Shown piece after piece: positions 9,533 through 17,400 of a DNA stretch of 64,000 nucleotides. The first letter of the stretch is position 1. The number at the start of each line of letters is the position of its first letter. The notes under the pieces are model-generated. The model was not told the origin of the DNA and did no database searches. It was given only the letters and a program-made list of their open reading frames with translations. Both the position numbers and the translations under genes were made by a program. This DNA comes from CAWAPS01 sp963783945 (lineage in GTDB: Bacteria > Actinomycetota > Acidimicrobiia > Acidimicrobiales > Palsa-688), in contig CAWAPS010000032.1 of NCBI GenBank assembly GCA_963783945.1, positions 1,054,001 to 1,118,000 on the forward strand. The letters are read 5' to 3'.

Positions 9533-10972
9533 GTGTTCGAACGTTTTACTGACCGAGCCCGTCGAGTCCTGGTTTTGGCCCAAGAAGAAGCCCGTGTGCT
9601 CAACCACAATTTCATCGGTACGGAGCACATCCTGCTGGGTCTCATCCATGAGGGAGAGGGGGTGGCTGCTAAGGCCCTTGGATCGCTGGGAATGAGCCTG
9701 GAGGCCGCGTGTGAAAAGGTGGAGGAGACCGTCGGCACCGCTGGGTCGGCCACCACCGGTTCCCCCCTGTTCACCCCCCGGGCCAAGAAGGTCCTCGAGC
9801 TGTCTCTGCGCGAGGCCCTCCAGCTTGACCATAACTACATCGGGACTGAGCACATGCTCTTGGCCCTGGTGCGAGAGGGTGAGGGGGTGGCGGCCCGGGT
9901 ATTAGTCAGCCTCGGTGTCGACCTGTCCCGGGTGCGCCAGCAGGTCATCCAGCTCCTCTCCGGCTACCAGTCGCCCGGTCATGAGAGCATCACGTCCGGG
10001 GCGTTCGGCCCTCGCTGTCCTAGCTGTAGGGCACTTTTGGAGGGACAGGTTACCTACCGGGTCCTGACGGTCAAACCGGTCGAGGCGAGTGTGGGTGTCG
10101 GCGCTTTGCCTGTGGCTTTTGTGTACTGCCAGCGCTGCGGCACCACGATCGCACACACCCCTACGGGAGGTGAAGAAGCTCTGTCGGGTTCGTCGAGCAT
10201 CGAGACCTCTGATCCGCTGTCCAGCCAGAAGGACCAAGAGTTCTCCGTCGTCGAGACTCGATGGATCCGCGTCGCAGGCTCGCCGGAGAGCACCGAAGGC
10301 GGCAATCCGTACCTGATACGAGTTCCCCCTGGCTCACCGGGGTCGTCATCCCCGGAAGGGCGTGAGTTCCCGCCTGAACTGTGGAACGCCACCATGCCGG
10401 CCGACATCCCACCCACAGCGGTCGTCGACGTTCATCACACAGGCCGGTATCAAGAGGATGGCAGGATTCGCGGCACGGTTGGCGGGTCAACGATCGAACT
10501 CACCCTTCAGCTGCCTTGGTCGGCCTCATCGGTGACCGGGGTCCTGGGCGGCGACCCTATCGACATGGCCTGGGACCTCTCGACCGGAGAGAAAGGGCCG
10601 GCCATACTTCAAGGCACTGTCGGCGCACACACCGTCAGTGTGGAGTTCCGGCGCAACCCGAATTCTTCATTCGCCGAGGGTACGGTTCGCGGGACTCTGA
10701 CCGACACGAGCCTGGCTGCTTCTATTAGGCCGGTCTCCGGCGGATTCAGCACTTCGGGCGCGATCGTTGCCAACGGAAGCTTCGGCGACCACCCATTCGA
10801 GATTTTCGCCTCCCGACACAGTGAGAGGGGACTGGTTCGAGGCACCTACTACGACCATCCCGTCCACCTCGATCTCACTGCCGCTCCGGGCGTCGACGCT
10901 CACGTCATAGGCGTCTGCCCTGCCCCACCGGCCTTCGCCGCGCTACTCATCACAGCGCTCATGTTCTTCTGA
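9533..10972 (+). CDS. Stand-alone Clp-N domain protein with zinc ribbon and beta-rich C-terminal region
   Basis: Residues 1-147 are nearly a textbook ClpC N-terminal domain: MFERFTDRARRV, then two Clp repeats each with a HNxIGTEHxLL motif. No AAA+ ATPase module follows. Instead there is a C-x2-C-x33-C-x2-C zinc-ribbon-like segment (C162, C165, C199, C202), a Ser/Glu-rich linker and about 180 residues of repeated short beta-type motifs (GTVGGSTIEL, GTVGAHTVSV, GTLTDTSLAA, GSFGDHPFEI). The protein ends in a short hydrophobic tail. The second of two tandem GTGs (9533) gives the exact ClpC-like N terminus, and GAGGGG lies upstream. It could compete with or recruit ClpC adaptors or substrates. It sits beside an integrative-element remnant. 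No known full-length homologue comes to mind. Confidence 0.8.
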   Translation: MFERFTDRARRVLVLAQEEARVLNHNFIGTEHILLGLIHEGEGVAAKALGSLGMSLEAACEKVEETVGTAGSATTGSPLFTPRAKKVLELSLREALQLDHNYIGTEHMLLALVREGEGVAARVLVSLGVDLSRVRQQVIQLLSGYQSPGHESITSGAFGPRCPSCRALLEGQVTYRVLTVKPVEASVGVGALPVAFVYCQRCGTTIAHTPTGGEEALSGSSSIETSDPLSSQKDQEFSVVETRWIRVAGSPESTEGGNPYLIRVPPGSPGSSSPEGREFPPELWNATMPADIPPTAVVDVHHTGRYQEDGRIRGTVGGSTIELTLQLPWSASSVTGVLGGDPIDMAWDLSTGEKGPAILQGTVGAHTVSVEFRRNPNSSFAEGTVRGTLTDTSLAASIRPVSGGFSTSGAIVANGSFGDHPFEIFASRHSERGLVRGTYYDHPVHLDLTAAPGVDAHVIGVCPAPPAFAALLITALMFF

Positions 10973-11222
10973 CCACGAAGCCGCCCGAGAAGCCCCGCTG
11001 AGCGACACCCTCGCAGTACTCGGCGCGCTCGGCGCCAGACTGCCCGACAGCACCGCACAAAAGCGGTTCGCCCAGCAGGCCAGTCGAGAACTCGCGGCCG
11101 CCGGCCTCGGACCCGACGGATGGCTCGAAAGAACCCTCGCCAATCGCATGGTCGTAAGGCCCCAGGACGTGGACGGCTGCGCAGGTATCGAGATACGCCC
11201 GACGGAGATGCTTCCATGGTGA
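10911..11222 (+). pseudogene. Startless ORF remnant coupled to the excisionase gene
   Basis: A frame free of stops from 10911 to the TGA at 11220-11222 encodes a plausible polypeptide (…LAVLGALGARLPDS…GPDGWLERTLANRMVVRP…) with normal codon bias. It has no ATG/GTG/TTG near its beginning, and its 5' part overlaps the Clp-N gene in another frame. Its stop overlaps the start of the excisionase gene (ATGGTGA), as expected for translationally coupled genes. In actinomycete integrative elements the gene before xis is often the replication initiator, so this may be the 3' stub of such a gene. That identity is inference. Confidence 0.35.
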
Positions 11223-11473
11223 TCTCACTCCTATTGGCGAGGCCGCTCCTGGAGGACCTCTCCGGTCGCCCGACTCATATTCCCGACGCCCTCACCGTGG
11301 AGGAAGTAGCGCAACTGCTTCGCATCTCAGCACGGACGGTCCGTCGGCGAATCTCCCGCTACGAGCTGGGCGACTCAACCGCGTGGCCCACGCACGTGAT
11401 TCGCATTGGCCGCATCATCCGCGTCCCGGCCAGCGAGCTTCGGACCGTGCTGGGCATCGATCCGGCCGCGTAG
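11216..11473 (+). CDS. Excisionase / helix-turn-helix DNA-binding protein
   Basis: An 85-residue protein with a MerR/excisionase-type HTH (ALTVEEVAQLLRISARTVRRR, about residues 22-42) followed by the beta-wing segment HVIRIGRIIRVPASEL. This is the standard form of small Xis proteins encoded just upstream of tyrosine integrases. The ATG at 11216 (or GTG 11219) overlaps the stop of the preceding frame. The integrase gene starts 10 bp downstream. Its role would be to direct excision of the integrated element, but the integrase carries a nonsense codon, so it may have no functional partner. Confidence 0.75.
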   Translation: MVISLLLARPLLEDLSGRPTHIPDALTVEEVAQLLRISARTVRRRISRYELGDSTAWPTHVIRIGRIIRVPASELRTVLGIDPAA

Positions 11474-11483
11474 CCTTTCGGAC

Positions 11484-12707
11484 ATGGCCGGCCACTTCTA
11501 CCAACTGCCCGGGGAGAAGGGGTGGCGAGTCCAGATCGACTCCGGGATGGACCCTGGCACAGGCCGCAGGGTCCGGATCAAGCTGCCTGGTAGGAGCAAG
11601 CCGCCCTGCCCAACCAAACGCCAAGCCGAGCAGGCGGCAGCTCGTGTGATGATCGAGCGAAACGAAGGACGCGTTGCCGACACCCGCTACGCGACCCTGA
11701 GCCAGTTCCTCCTCGAACGCTGGCTGCCGGCCCGTCACGCCCGCGGTCTCAAGCCAACCACGCTTGCCGGCTACGAGTGGATTGTCTCCACTTACATCAT
11801 CCCAAGGCTCGGGGCGCTCAAACTGGCCGAGGTCAAACCACATCACGTCACTTCGGCGATCGTCGATCTCGGATCCGAACCTGGGCGTGGCGGCCGTCAA
11901 CGCTCAGCGCGGACCTTGGCGATAACGAAGCGAGTGCTGAGCATGGCCATGGCAGACGCCGTCCGCTAGGGGCTTCTCACCCGAAATCCTGTTGATGCAG
12001 CCGAAGCCGACCTACCTCGCAACACCACTGGTCGGCGCGCCCCGACCATCTGGGCGCCCGAGCAACTGGGGGCCTTTCTCGAGACGGTCAAGGGCGACCG
12101 GCTCTACGCGCTGTGGCTCGTGGCGGCCACCACCGGAATGCGAAGGGGCGAACTCTGCGGCCTGGAGTGGTCGGACGTCGATCTCGCAAACAAGCGACTC
12201 AGCATCAGCCGCAACCGGGTCATGGTCGCCGGCAGAGCCGAAACCTTCACACCAAAGACCCTGGCGGGCCGGCGCACAATCAGCATCGACCGCCTAACCG
12301 TTGAGGCCTTGCGCTCCTGTCGCCGGCAGGAGCAAGCCGACCGGCTCGCCTGTCCGCCCGGCCAGTGGCGCGGTTGCGACAACGTCTTCCGGGACACCCT
12401 TGGCCGGCCCATCTTCCCTGAGTCGCTGACGAAGCGTTTCCGCCTGTTGGTAAAAGAAGCTGGGCTGCCGCCGATCAGGCTCCACGATGTCAGGCATTCC
12501 TACGCAACGGCTGCCCTCGAATCTGGTTCGAATCTCGACGTCCTCTCAGACCGGCTCGGCCACAGCAGCACAGTGATAACAAGGGATATTTACGTCCACC
12601 CCGTCGAAGACCTCGACCGTGCCGTGGCCGATTCCGTAGCCGAGCTGATACTCGGCCGAACCGTCAGCGAGGCCGCCCGCCGCCACCAAGAATCAAAGCG
12701 GCCGTAG
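11484..12707 (+). pseudogene. int: Tyrosine-recombinase integrase interrupted by one in-frame amber codon
   Basis: A phage/ICE-type integrase of 407 codons in one frame, except for TAG at 11967-11969 in the context …MADAVR-stop-GLLTRNPVDAAE. Family members usually have a residue such as Gln here, and CAG to TAG is one transition. The N-terminal arm-binding and SAM-like domains precede the stop. All catalytic residues follow it: Arg in GMRRGEL, HxxR in HDVRHSY, His in LGHSS and Tyr in DIYVHP. The gene runs toward the 3' end of tRNA-Arg, the usual attachment site. Two shorter frames flank the stop, so an intact product would need suppression. It is probably a recent inactivation. Confidence 0.85.
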
Positions 12708-12769
12708 CGTTAGCGGCCAACCTGTCCTCCGCACCGGTCACCGGCTTGTGGACCACCAGCACCAGCGTG

Positions 12770-12964
12770 TCACCCCACAAGAGCGTGGTCGCGAAACCCA
12801 AGCCTGTGGGCCGCAATCACCGCCGCCCTGCGCCACCTCCGCGGGTGTTCCACCTCGCCCTTCGACACGCGAAGCTCACGGACACCGCTTACCCGCAACT
12901 CACGCTCGATGGCGTCCGCCAAGCGCAAAGTGCGTTCCCGCTCGATGCTCACCACCTTGGCCAC
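12770..12964 (-). CDS. Small basic hypothetical protein
   Basis: A 64-residue frame starting at GTG 12964 with a strong GGAGGGG Shine-Dalgarno 2 nt upstream of the start. The product is highly charged (SIERERTLRLADAIERELR, VRELRVSKGEVEHPRRWRRA) and probably helical and nucleic-acid binding. It lies between the integrase and tRNA-Arg on the opposite strand. I do not recognise a family. It may belong to the integrative element. Confidence 0.4.
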   Translation of the reverse strand: MAKVVSIERERTLRLADAIERELRVSGVRELRVSKGEVEHPRRWRRAAVIAAHRLGFRDHALVG

Positions 12965-13055
12965 GACCCCTCCAAACCCAACTCCTGGCACGGAACCGGC
13001 ACGCACACTGCGGCCGCCTGATCGACGAAACTGCAAAAGTCCTGCACAGGTGCGG

Positions 13056-13128
13056 CGCGCTCGGAGGGATTCGAACCCCCAACCTTCTGATCCGTAGTCA
13101 GATGCTCTATCCATTGGGCTACGAGCGC
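13056..13128 (-). tRNA. tRNA-Arg (anticodon ACG)
   Basis: The complementary strand folds into a complete cloverleaf of 73 nt. The acceptor is GCGCTCG/CGAGCGC, the anticodon loop is CTACGGA within a TCTGA/TCAGA stem, and the T-arm carries GGTTCGAATCC. CCA is not encoded. Its 3' end faces the integrase gene, so it is the likely attB-derived site of the integrated element. Confidence 0.95.
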
Positions 13129-13237
13129 AGGTTCCAACGTTCTGACCAGCGGTTCTGTCCCCGCTGGGCTCCGACGAGCCTAGCACAGAGCCCTAACAGA
13201 GTCTGAGTGGGGTGGGATCTGGCTTTGATCCCGCGGG

Positions 13238-13636
13238 TTATCTTTTGGCTTTGGACGCGTTGAGCGTCACGGCGGCGCGAACGAGAGCCTTGAATGCGTC
13301 CTCGTCAATCGTCTCGCCTTGGTGGACGTCGATGGCACGCCTTGTGTTTCCGTCAAGACTGGAGTTGAAGAGGCCCGAAGGATCGTTCAGAGCCGCCCCT
13401 TTGGCAAAGGTCATCTTTACGATGGTCTTGTAAGTCTCGCCGGTGCAGATCATTCCGTCGTGCGACCACACTGGAACGCCTCGCCACTTCCATTCCTCGA
13501 CGACTTCGGGATCGGCTTCCGTTACTAAAATACGAAGCCGGCTGAGCATTTGGCCGCGCCAGTCGCCTAGCTCCTCGATTCGGGCGTCTATCAGCTGAGA
13601 AGGAGACTTACTTTCCTGCCATCCGCTGCTCTTCAT
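13238..13636 (-). CDS. DUF1801 / YdhG-like domain protein
   Basis: A 132-residue protein with the DUF1801 pattern: an N-terminal helical segment (IDARIEELGDWRGQMLSRLR), WKWRGVPVWSHDGMIC, then YKTIVKMTFAKGAAL and a C-terminal KALVRAAVTLN helix. The fold is YjbR/frataxin-like; the biochemical role is not established. ATG 13636 follows GGAAG. It is monocistronic between tRNA-Arg and a lipoprotein gene. Likely cytoplasmic. Confidence 0.8.
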   Translation of the reverse strand: MKSSGWQESKSPSQLIDARIEELGDWRGQMLSRLRILVTEADPEVVEEWKWRGVPVWSHDGMICTGETYKTIVKMTFAKGAALNDPSGLFNSSLDGNTRRAIDVHQGETIDEDAFKALVRAAVTLNASKAKR

Positions 13637-13777
13637 ACCCGTTCTTCCTTGTCCCGAGGGTTGGCCAAATGGGGTCTCCGTTCCCTTGATAATTCTACCC
13701 AGAGCGATTGTTAACCAACCGTCCGTGTAGCCCGGCCCCCATGATTCACAACGAGTGATGACCTGGGCGTGCGGCCT

Positions 13778-14293
13778 CTAGTCACCGGCCCAACATTCCA
13801 TGATGACCGCCGCCATGGTCTCGGCCGGTGTGCCTGAGAGCACGGCGGCGGTCGTGATCGGCGCAGTCAGCCTCGTCGAGTCGACAAGCAGGACCTTCAA
13901 GTCCTTGCGGACGACGACCGAGCCGTTGTCGGTCAAGAAGGCCGCTTGGCCCAGGGCATAAAGCGTCTGTTTGTCGCCGAGGTGATGGGCCAGAGCGGTG
14001 AAATAGGAAGTTGTCTGCGACTTCGAAGACAGCTCCTTGACCGACATCCGTATTGTTCCTTGAGGGAAGGTGTAATCACAGGCGTACACGCCGCCCACCC
14101 ACGTCGGCGTCGAAACCGATAGTCGGGGCTCTCCCAGAGCCCCGGTGATGTCGGTTCTCGCCTCGGTCGAGCACACTTCGACCGAGATCGGAGAGGGATT
14201 GCGACCTACGGCCTGCGCGCTTGAGCCGGCAGAACAGCCTGAGGCGACGACCGCGGCCAGTAGGCAAGTCGAGAGCGCCAGCAGCGATCTCAC
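13778..14293 (-). CDS. Putative lipoprotein
   Basis: 171 residues. Residues 1-20 form a lipoprotein signal (MRSLLALSTCLLAAVVASGC) with lipobox VASG-C20, so the mature protein should be attached to the outer face of the membrane. The mature region resembles small actinobacterial DUF3558-like lipoproteins in size and in having paired cysteines (C42, C72), but I cannot assign a family firmly. The start is GTG with no Shine-Dalgarno and a TAACTT box 6 nt upstream. No clear operon partner. Confidence 0.75.
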   Translation of the reverse strand: MRSLLALSTCLLAAVVASGCSAGSSAQAVGRNPSPISVEVCSTEARTDITGALGEPRLSVSTPTWVGGVYACDYTFPQGTIRMSVKELSSKSQTTSYFTALAHHLGDKQTLYALGQAAFLTDNGSVVVRKDLKVLLVDSTRLTAPITTAAVLSGTPAETMAAVIMECWAGD

Positions 14294-14299
14294 CCGGTC

Positions 14300-14305
14300 A
14301 AGTTA
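14300..14305 (-). promoter_or_regulatory. -10 box (TAACTT) of the lipoprotein gene, leaderless type
   Basis: TAACTT on the minus strand ends 6 nt before GTG 14293, which is the spacing expected if transcription starts at the initiation codon. Confidence 0.4.
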
Positions 14306-14358
14306 CCAGATGTACTGGACCGCCCCCGCCAAGCCACCATCGGGCCAGCCTGAGCGTT

Positions 14359-15075
14359 CTACTGAGCCGATCCGCTAGGAGCAGAGGGAGCGTCGACGCC
14401 GCCGTTCGCAGAGCCCGCATCTTCGAAGTCCTCCTGCAACCATCGCGGTGCGTTCTGCTTGGCCCACTTCTCGGTCACCCACCCCCGCAACATTGAACGA
14501 AGGGAATCGGGATGGGTGAGGGCCATGGCAATGTGGCCGAACACAACGGCGAAGATGACGAACGCCAGCACCTCGTGCACGAACGTGGCTCCGGTGCGCC
14601 AGCTGACCGGAAACAAGCTGAACCACTTCAGCATCGACCCGGTCCCCAACATGATGACGATGGCGGCGCCCACGAAGATAGCGTTGAGCTTCTGACCGGG
14701 GTTGAACTTGTCAAAGAGCAGAGTTTCCTCTCGTCCCCGGGTCCACAACCACCGCCATTCCCCCTCGGTCCAGCGGTTGATACGCCGCAGGTCGCGCCGC
14801 AGCCCCGCCCCCCAGGGACCGACGAGCGCCACGACAAGCGGTATCGGGAGGGCCACCCCGGCCCACAGGTGGATCTCGGCGATGAGAACGTGTCGGCCTA
14901 CCACGCGCTCCATGGAAGGGAAGTACAGAGGCAGCGCCGTGGCCATGAGGATCCCGAACAGCAGGGCATTCGCCCAGTGGACGGCCCTCTGCACCCGGTC
15001 GAATCGCAGAATGCGAACTGAGGCTCCGACCCGGCGACTCGGGGAGCGCACGGTGCTTTCCCTTCTACCCTGCAT
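14359..15075 (-). CDS. Membrane cytochrome b561-type protein (FdnI/PetB-like)
   Basis: 238 residues with four transmembrane segments (about 31-50, 62-86, 130-150 and 165-186). Candidate haem ligands are His in VHWAN, EIHLW, FVHEV and FGHIA, the set found in dihaem cytochrome b subunits of formate dehydrogenase and sulfite-oxidase-like complexes. It starts 3 bp after the stop of the Mo-oxidoreductase gene, so the two form an operon. It probably passes electrons between the periplasmic Mo enzyme and the quinone pool. The tail after the last helix is Ser/Ala-rich. Confidence 0.85.
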   Translation of the reverse strand: MQGRRESTVRSPSRRVGASVRILRFDRVQRAVHWANALLFGILMATALPLYFPSMERVVGRHVLIAEIHLWAGVALPIPLVVALVGPWGAGLRRDLRRINRWTEGEWRWLWTRGREETLLFDKFNPGQKLNAIFVGAAIVIMLGTGSMLKWFSLFPVSWRTGATFVHEVLAFVIFAVVFGHIAMALTHPDSLRSMLRGWVTEKWAKQNAPRWLQEDFEDAGSANGGVDAPSAPSGSAQ

Positions 15076-15078
15076 CGC

Positions 15079-15801
15079 TCAGGCGTTCGTCGGGATCTTC
15101 GCAGACGTGGAGCCGTTGATCCACCCGTTTACCGGATAGCCGTTGCGCTCCCAGTAGCCGGGCTGCACTGAATCGACGACCCGGATGGCCGACAGCCACT
15201 TGAGAGACTTGTACCCGAACATCGGGGCTACATAGAGGCGCACCGGTCCTCCGTGGGCGGTCGAGATCGGTCCGTTCAGCATGCTGTAGGCGACGATGAC
15301 ATCGGGGAGCCGAGCCTGTTCAAGGGTGAGGCTTTCGGTATCCACCCCGTCGTACGAGTCGAACGCGAGGGCTACCGCCGACGACTTGACTCCGGCGGCG
15401 TCGAGAATGTCCCCGAGGCGTACGCCCTGCCACTGAACATCGGGGACCCGCCACCCGGTAACACACTGGAAGTCCTTCACGAAGCTGACTGCCGGCATGG
15501 TCTCGAGATCGGCCAGGGTCAGGGTGAGCGGTCGTTCGACCAGGCCGGATACCTCGAGGCGGTAGGCGGTCGGGGGAATGCTGGGAAAAGATCCGCTGAC
15601 GCTGTAGATCTGAAAGCGGTCACCCCCGGGCAGAAGGCTGGCGAGACCTGATCCGAGCGCTCGGCCCAACTTGCTTTGCACTCCCGCACCGAAGACGACC
15701 CCCGCCGCGCCCAAGCCGACCAGGCCAAGGAAGACCCGGCGACCGACAGCGATTTGACGTTCTGGACCGGAGGGCGAGGACTCGCGTGGCTCAGCCACCA
15801 A
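15079..15801 (-). CDS. Molybdopterin-dependent oxidoreductase, sulfite-oxidase/MsrP-like
   Basis: 240 residues with the oxidoreductase molybdopterin fold. The molybdenum ligand is the Cys in DFQCVTGW (about residue 113), followed by WQGVRLGDIL, the family block HGGPVRLYVAPMFGYKSLKWL and the terminal YWERNGY. The N terminus carries twin Arg before a hydrophobic stretch (GRRVFLGLVGLG), consistent with Tat export or a membrane anchor. Catalytic partner is the cytochrome b encoded 3 bp downstream. The substrate could be sulfite, methionine sulfoxide or another small S/N-oxide; sequence does not decide. Confidence 0.88.
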   Translation of the reverse strand: MVAEPRESSPSGPERQIAVGRRVFLGLVGLGAAGVVFGAGVQSKLGRALGSGLASLLPGGDRFQIYSVSGSFPSIPPTAYRLEVSGLVERPLTLTLADLETMPAVSFVKDFQCVTGWRVPDVQWQGVRLGDILDAAGVKSSAVALAFDSYDGVDTESLTLEQARLPDVIVAYSMLNGPISTAHGGPVRLYVAPMFGYKSLKWLSAIRVVDSVQPGYWERNGYPVNGWINGSTSAKIPTNA

Positions 15802-15917
15802 GGGCGCAGCCTATGACCGATGCAAACCCAAGTGTCCGCGACCTCCGGCCTCGCCGCGGGCCGCCGAATCCAACCGGCGGAGCGAACCAATTCGCGCTTC
15901 GCTCCGTATGAAGGTTG

Positions 15918-16754
15918 ATGACTGAACTCTCCGGTATCACGACCCCGGGCCGTACCACGCGTTCGCTGCAATCGCGACACGTCGGAGTGTGGTGGGTGGC
16001 TACCAATGCGTTCATGCTGGCAGGCGCCGGCCTGATCGCCTGGTCGGCTGGAATCCACCTCGATCTGTGGCACGGGGGATACAAACACCTGCCGACTATC
16101 GGAACCTTATTTCTCCTCCAGGCCGTTGCGGGCTTCGCTCTCGCTCTCGTGGTGGCGGTGGTGCGTAGACTGATCCCCGCCCTGGCAGGAATACTCTTTC
16201 TCGCGGGGACCATAGGCGGGTTCATCATCAGCGTCAACGTGGGTCTTTTCGGGTTCAAGGACAGTCTCCAGGCCCCGTTCGCCCACCTCTCGCTCATCGT
16301 GGAGATAGTGGGCATCGGGGTGCTCCTAGTGGCTTGCCTGCTGCCGCGTCGTTACCGTGCGACGGGCCCTTGGCTGAGCCGGGCTACGCCCGGGCCGACC
16401 ACCCGAGTTGCGCCCTGCTCGGCAACGGACCAAGCCGGGCTACCCGCTAACCTGCAACTCCAGGTTCATGCCGAGTTCCTTGTGCGAGTCGACGGGACAA
16501 AACACATCGTACGAACCTTTCTGAAAGGTCACCGTCAGATCGGCCGTTTGACCCGGCTGAAGATTCGCAGTTTTCTGGTTGTCGACACCCGGCCCGTTGA
16601 TTTCCAAAGAATGAATATCGTGGCCGGAGTTGACCGCCACAAATGTGTAGGTTCCGGGATTGAACGTCGTTTGCGAGAGGGCGATGCGGAATTCGGTGAG
16701 GGTTGCCGTGACGCGGCCCCCCGTGCCTTGCGACCCGCTCGGTGCCGGCGCTGA
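15918..16754 (+). CDS. Four-helix membrane protein with a long antisense tail
   Basis: ATG 15918 follows GAAGG. Residues 20-150 form four hydrophobic segments (WWVATNAFMLAGAGLIAW; TLFLLQAVAGFALALVVAVV; LAGILFLAGTIGGFIISV; LIVEIVGIGVLLVACLL) typical of a small integral membrane protein. After about codon 150 the frame stays open for a further ~130 codons that run antisense through the whole cupredoxin gene and look non-biological, Arg-rich and without pattern. The functional protein is probably the N-terminal half. The family is unknown; neighbours are redox/copper genes. Confidence 0.6.
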   Translation: MTELSGITTPGRTTRSLQSRHVGVWWVATNAFMLAGAGLIAWSAGIHLDLWHGGYKHLPTIGTLFLLQAVAGFALALVVAVVRRLIPALAGILFLAGTIGGFIISVNVGLFGFKDSLQAPFAHLSLIVEIVGIGVLLVACLLPRRYRATGPWLSRATPGPTTRVAPCSATDQAGLPANLQLQVHAEFLVRVDGTKHIVRTFLKGHRQIGRLTRLKIRSFLVVDTRPVDFQRMNIVAGVDRHKCVGSGIERRLREGDAEFGEGCRDAAPRALRPARCRR

Positions 16755-16883
16755 CGAAGCCGGGGGTGTCGTCGCGCCGGACGAAGTCGATCCCTTGGAC
16801 CCACTGCTGCAGGCGGCCGCCAAGGCAGCGGCCGCGACCAGCAACAGCATGCTATGAACTCTGGGAGAGCCAGTGATCGTCAT
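16440..16883 (-). CDS. Cupredoxin-like lipoprotein
   Basis: 147 residues. The lipoprotein signal ends in ALAAAC (C25), followed by a Ser/Pro/Ala-rich linker. The C-terminal ~95 residues form a plastocyanin-like blue-copper fold with candidate copper ligands His (SGHDIHS), Cys and His (DVFCPVDSHKELGM) and Met. It should be a surface-anchored electron carrier or copper-binding protein. ATG 16883 has a strong GGAAGGAAGAGGAG upstream. It is convergent with the membrane-protein gene, whose open frame covers this gene in antisense. Confidence 0.85.
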   Translation of the reverse strand: MTITGSPRVHSMLLLVAAAALAAACSSGSKGSTSSGATTPPASSAPAPSGSQGTGGRVTATLTEFRIALSQTTFNPGTYTFVAVNSGHDIHSLEINGPGVDNQKTANLQPGQTADLTVTFQKGSYDVFCPVDSHKELGMNLELQVSG

Positions 16884-17015
16884 ACTCCTCTTCCTTCCGA
16901 CACCGCCTTACCGTGTGCGATCGTCACAACCTACGAGGCTCCCGCCCGTACGGATTGCCCGTCCGGTCATTGTCGCCCCTGTCCCGGCAGGTCGACGCGG
17001 ATCTACGCTCTAAGT

Positions 17016-17180
17016 GTGGGCGCGCTGGTGATGGTCCTAGGCATCCTGGTGTGGAGAGGCGTGGCGCGCCTGGTGAAGTGGCGAAAGAATCGCCACGGCG
17101 GACCGGCCGGCGATGACCGCCGCGACCCCTTCCTCCCCTCCATAGCCGACGAGGCGCAGGAGTGGCTGCGCCAACACTGA
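17016..17180 (+). CDS. Possible small single-pass membrane protein
   Basis: A 54-residue frame from GTG 17016: a hydrophobic helix (VGALVMVLGILVWRGVARLV) followed by a basic stretch (KWRKNRHGG) and an acidic tail ending EWLRQH. The pattern fits a bitopic membrane peptide with a cytoplasmic tail. No clear Shine-Dalgarno is seen and the frame is open further upstream, so the start is uncertain. It lies between the cupredoxin and LysM-hydrolase genes. Confidence 0.35.
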   Translation: MGALVMVLGILVWRGVARLVKWRKNRHGGPAGDDRRDPFLPSIADEAQEWLRQH

Positions 17181-17400
17181 GAGATCTGTCGGGTCGGGCC
17201 TGGGGCCCGGTGCTCCTCATCCCCGGGAACTGACTGATGGGGCGCGATACTGCCAGCACGTCCGAGCAGCATGATGGCCGCCGCGTCCCCGGAGTCGACT
17301 GGGCCTCTTCCCGTTCGCTAGGGTCGGGACTTCGACTGAAGCCGAGGGCGGAGTCCTGGCGATGCTGCGGCATACCCGGGCCCTAGAGGGAGGTCCAGCC

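Noticed and set aside
1..13056. Left attachment site (copy of the tRNA-Arg 3' end) for the integrative element
   Set aside because: No clear second copy of the tRNA 3' sequence was seen to the left within the window.
17181..17400. Cyclic-di-AMP (ydaO-type) riboswitch before the LysM/NlpC gene
   Set aside because: Such riboswitches often precede cell-wall hydrolases in actinobacteria, but the conserved elements could not be found in this leader.
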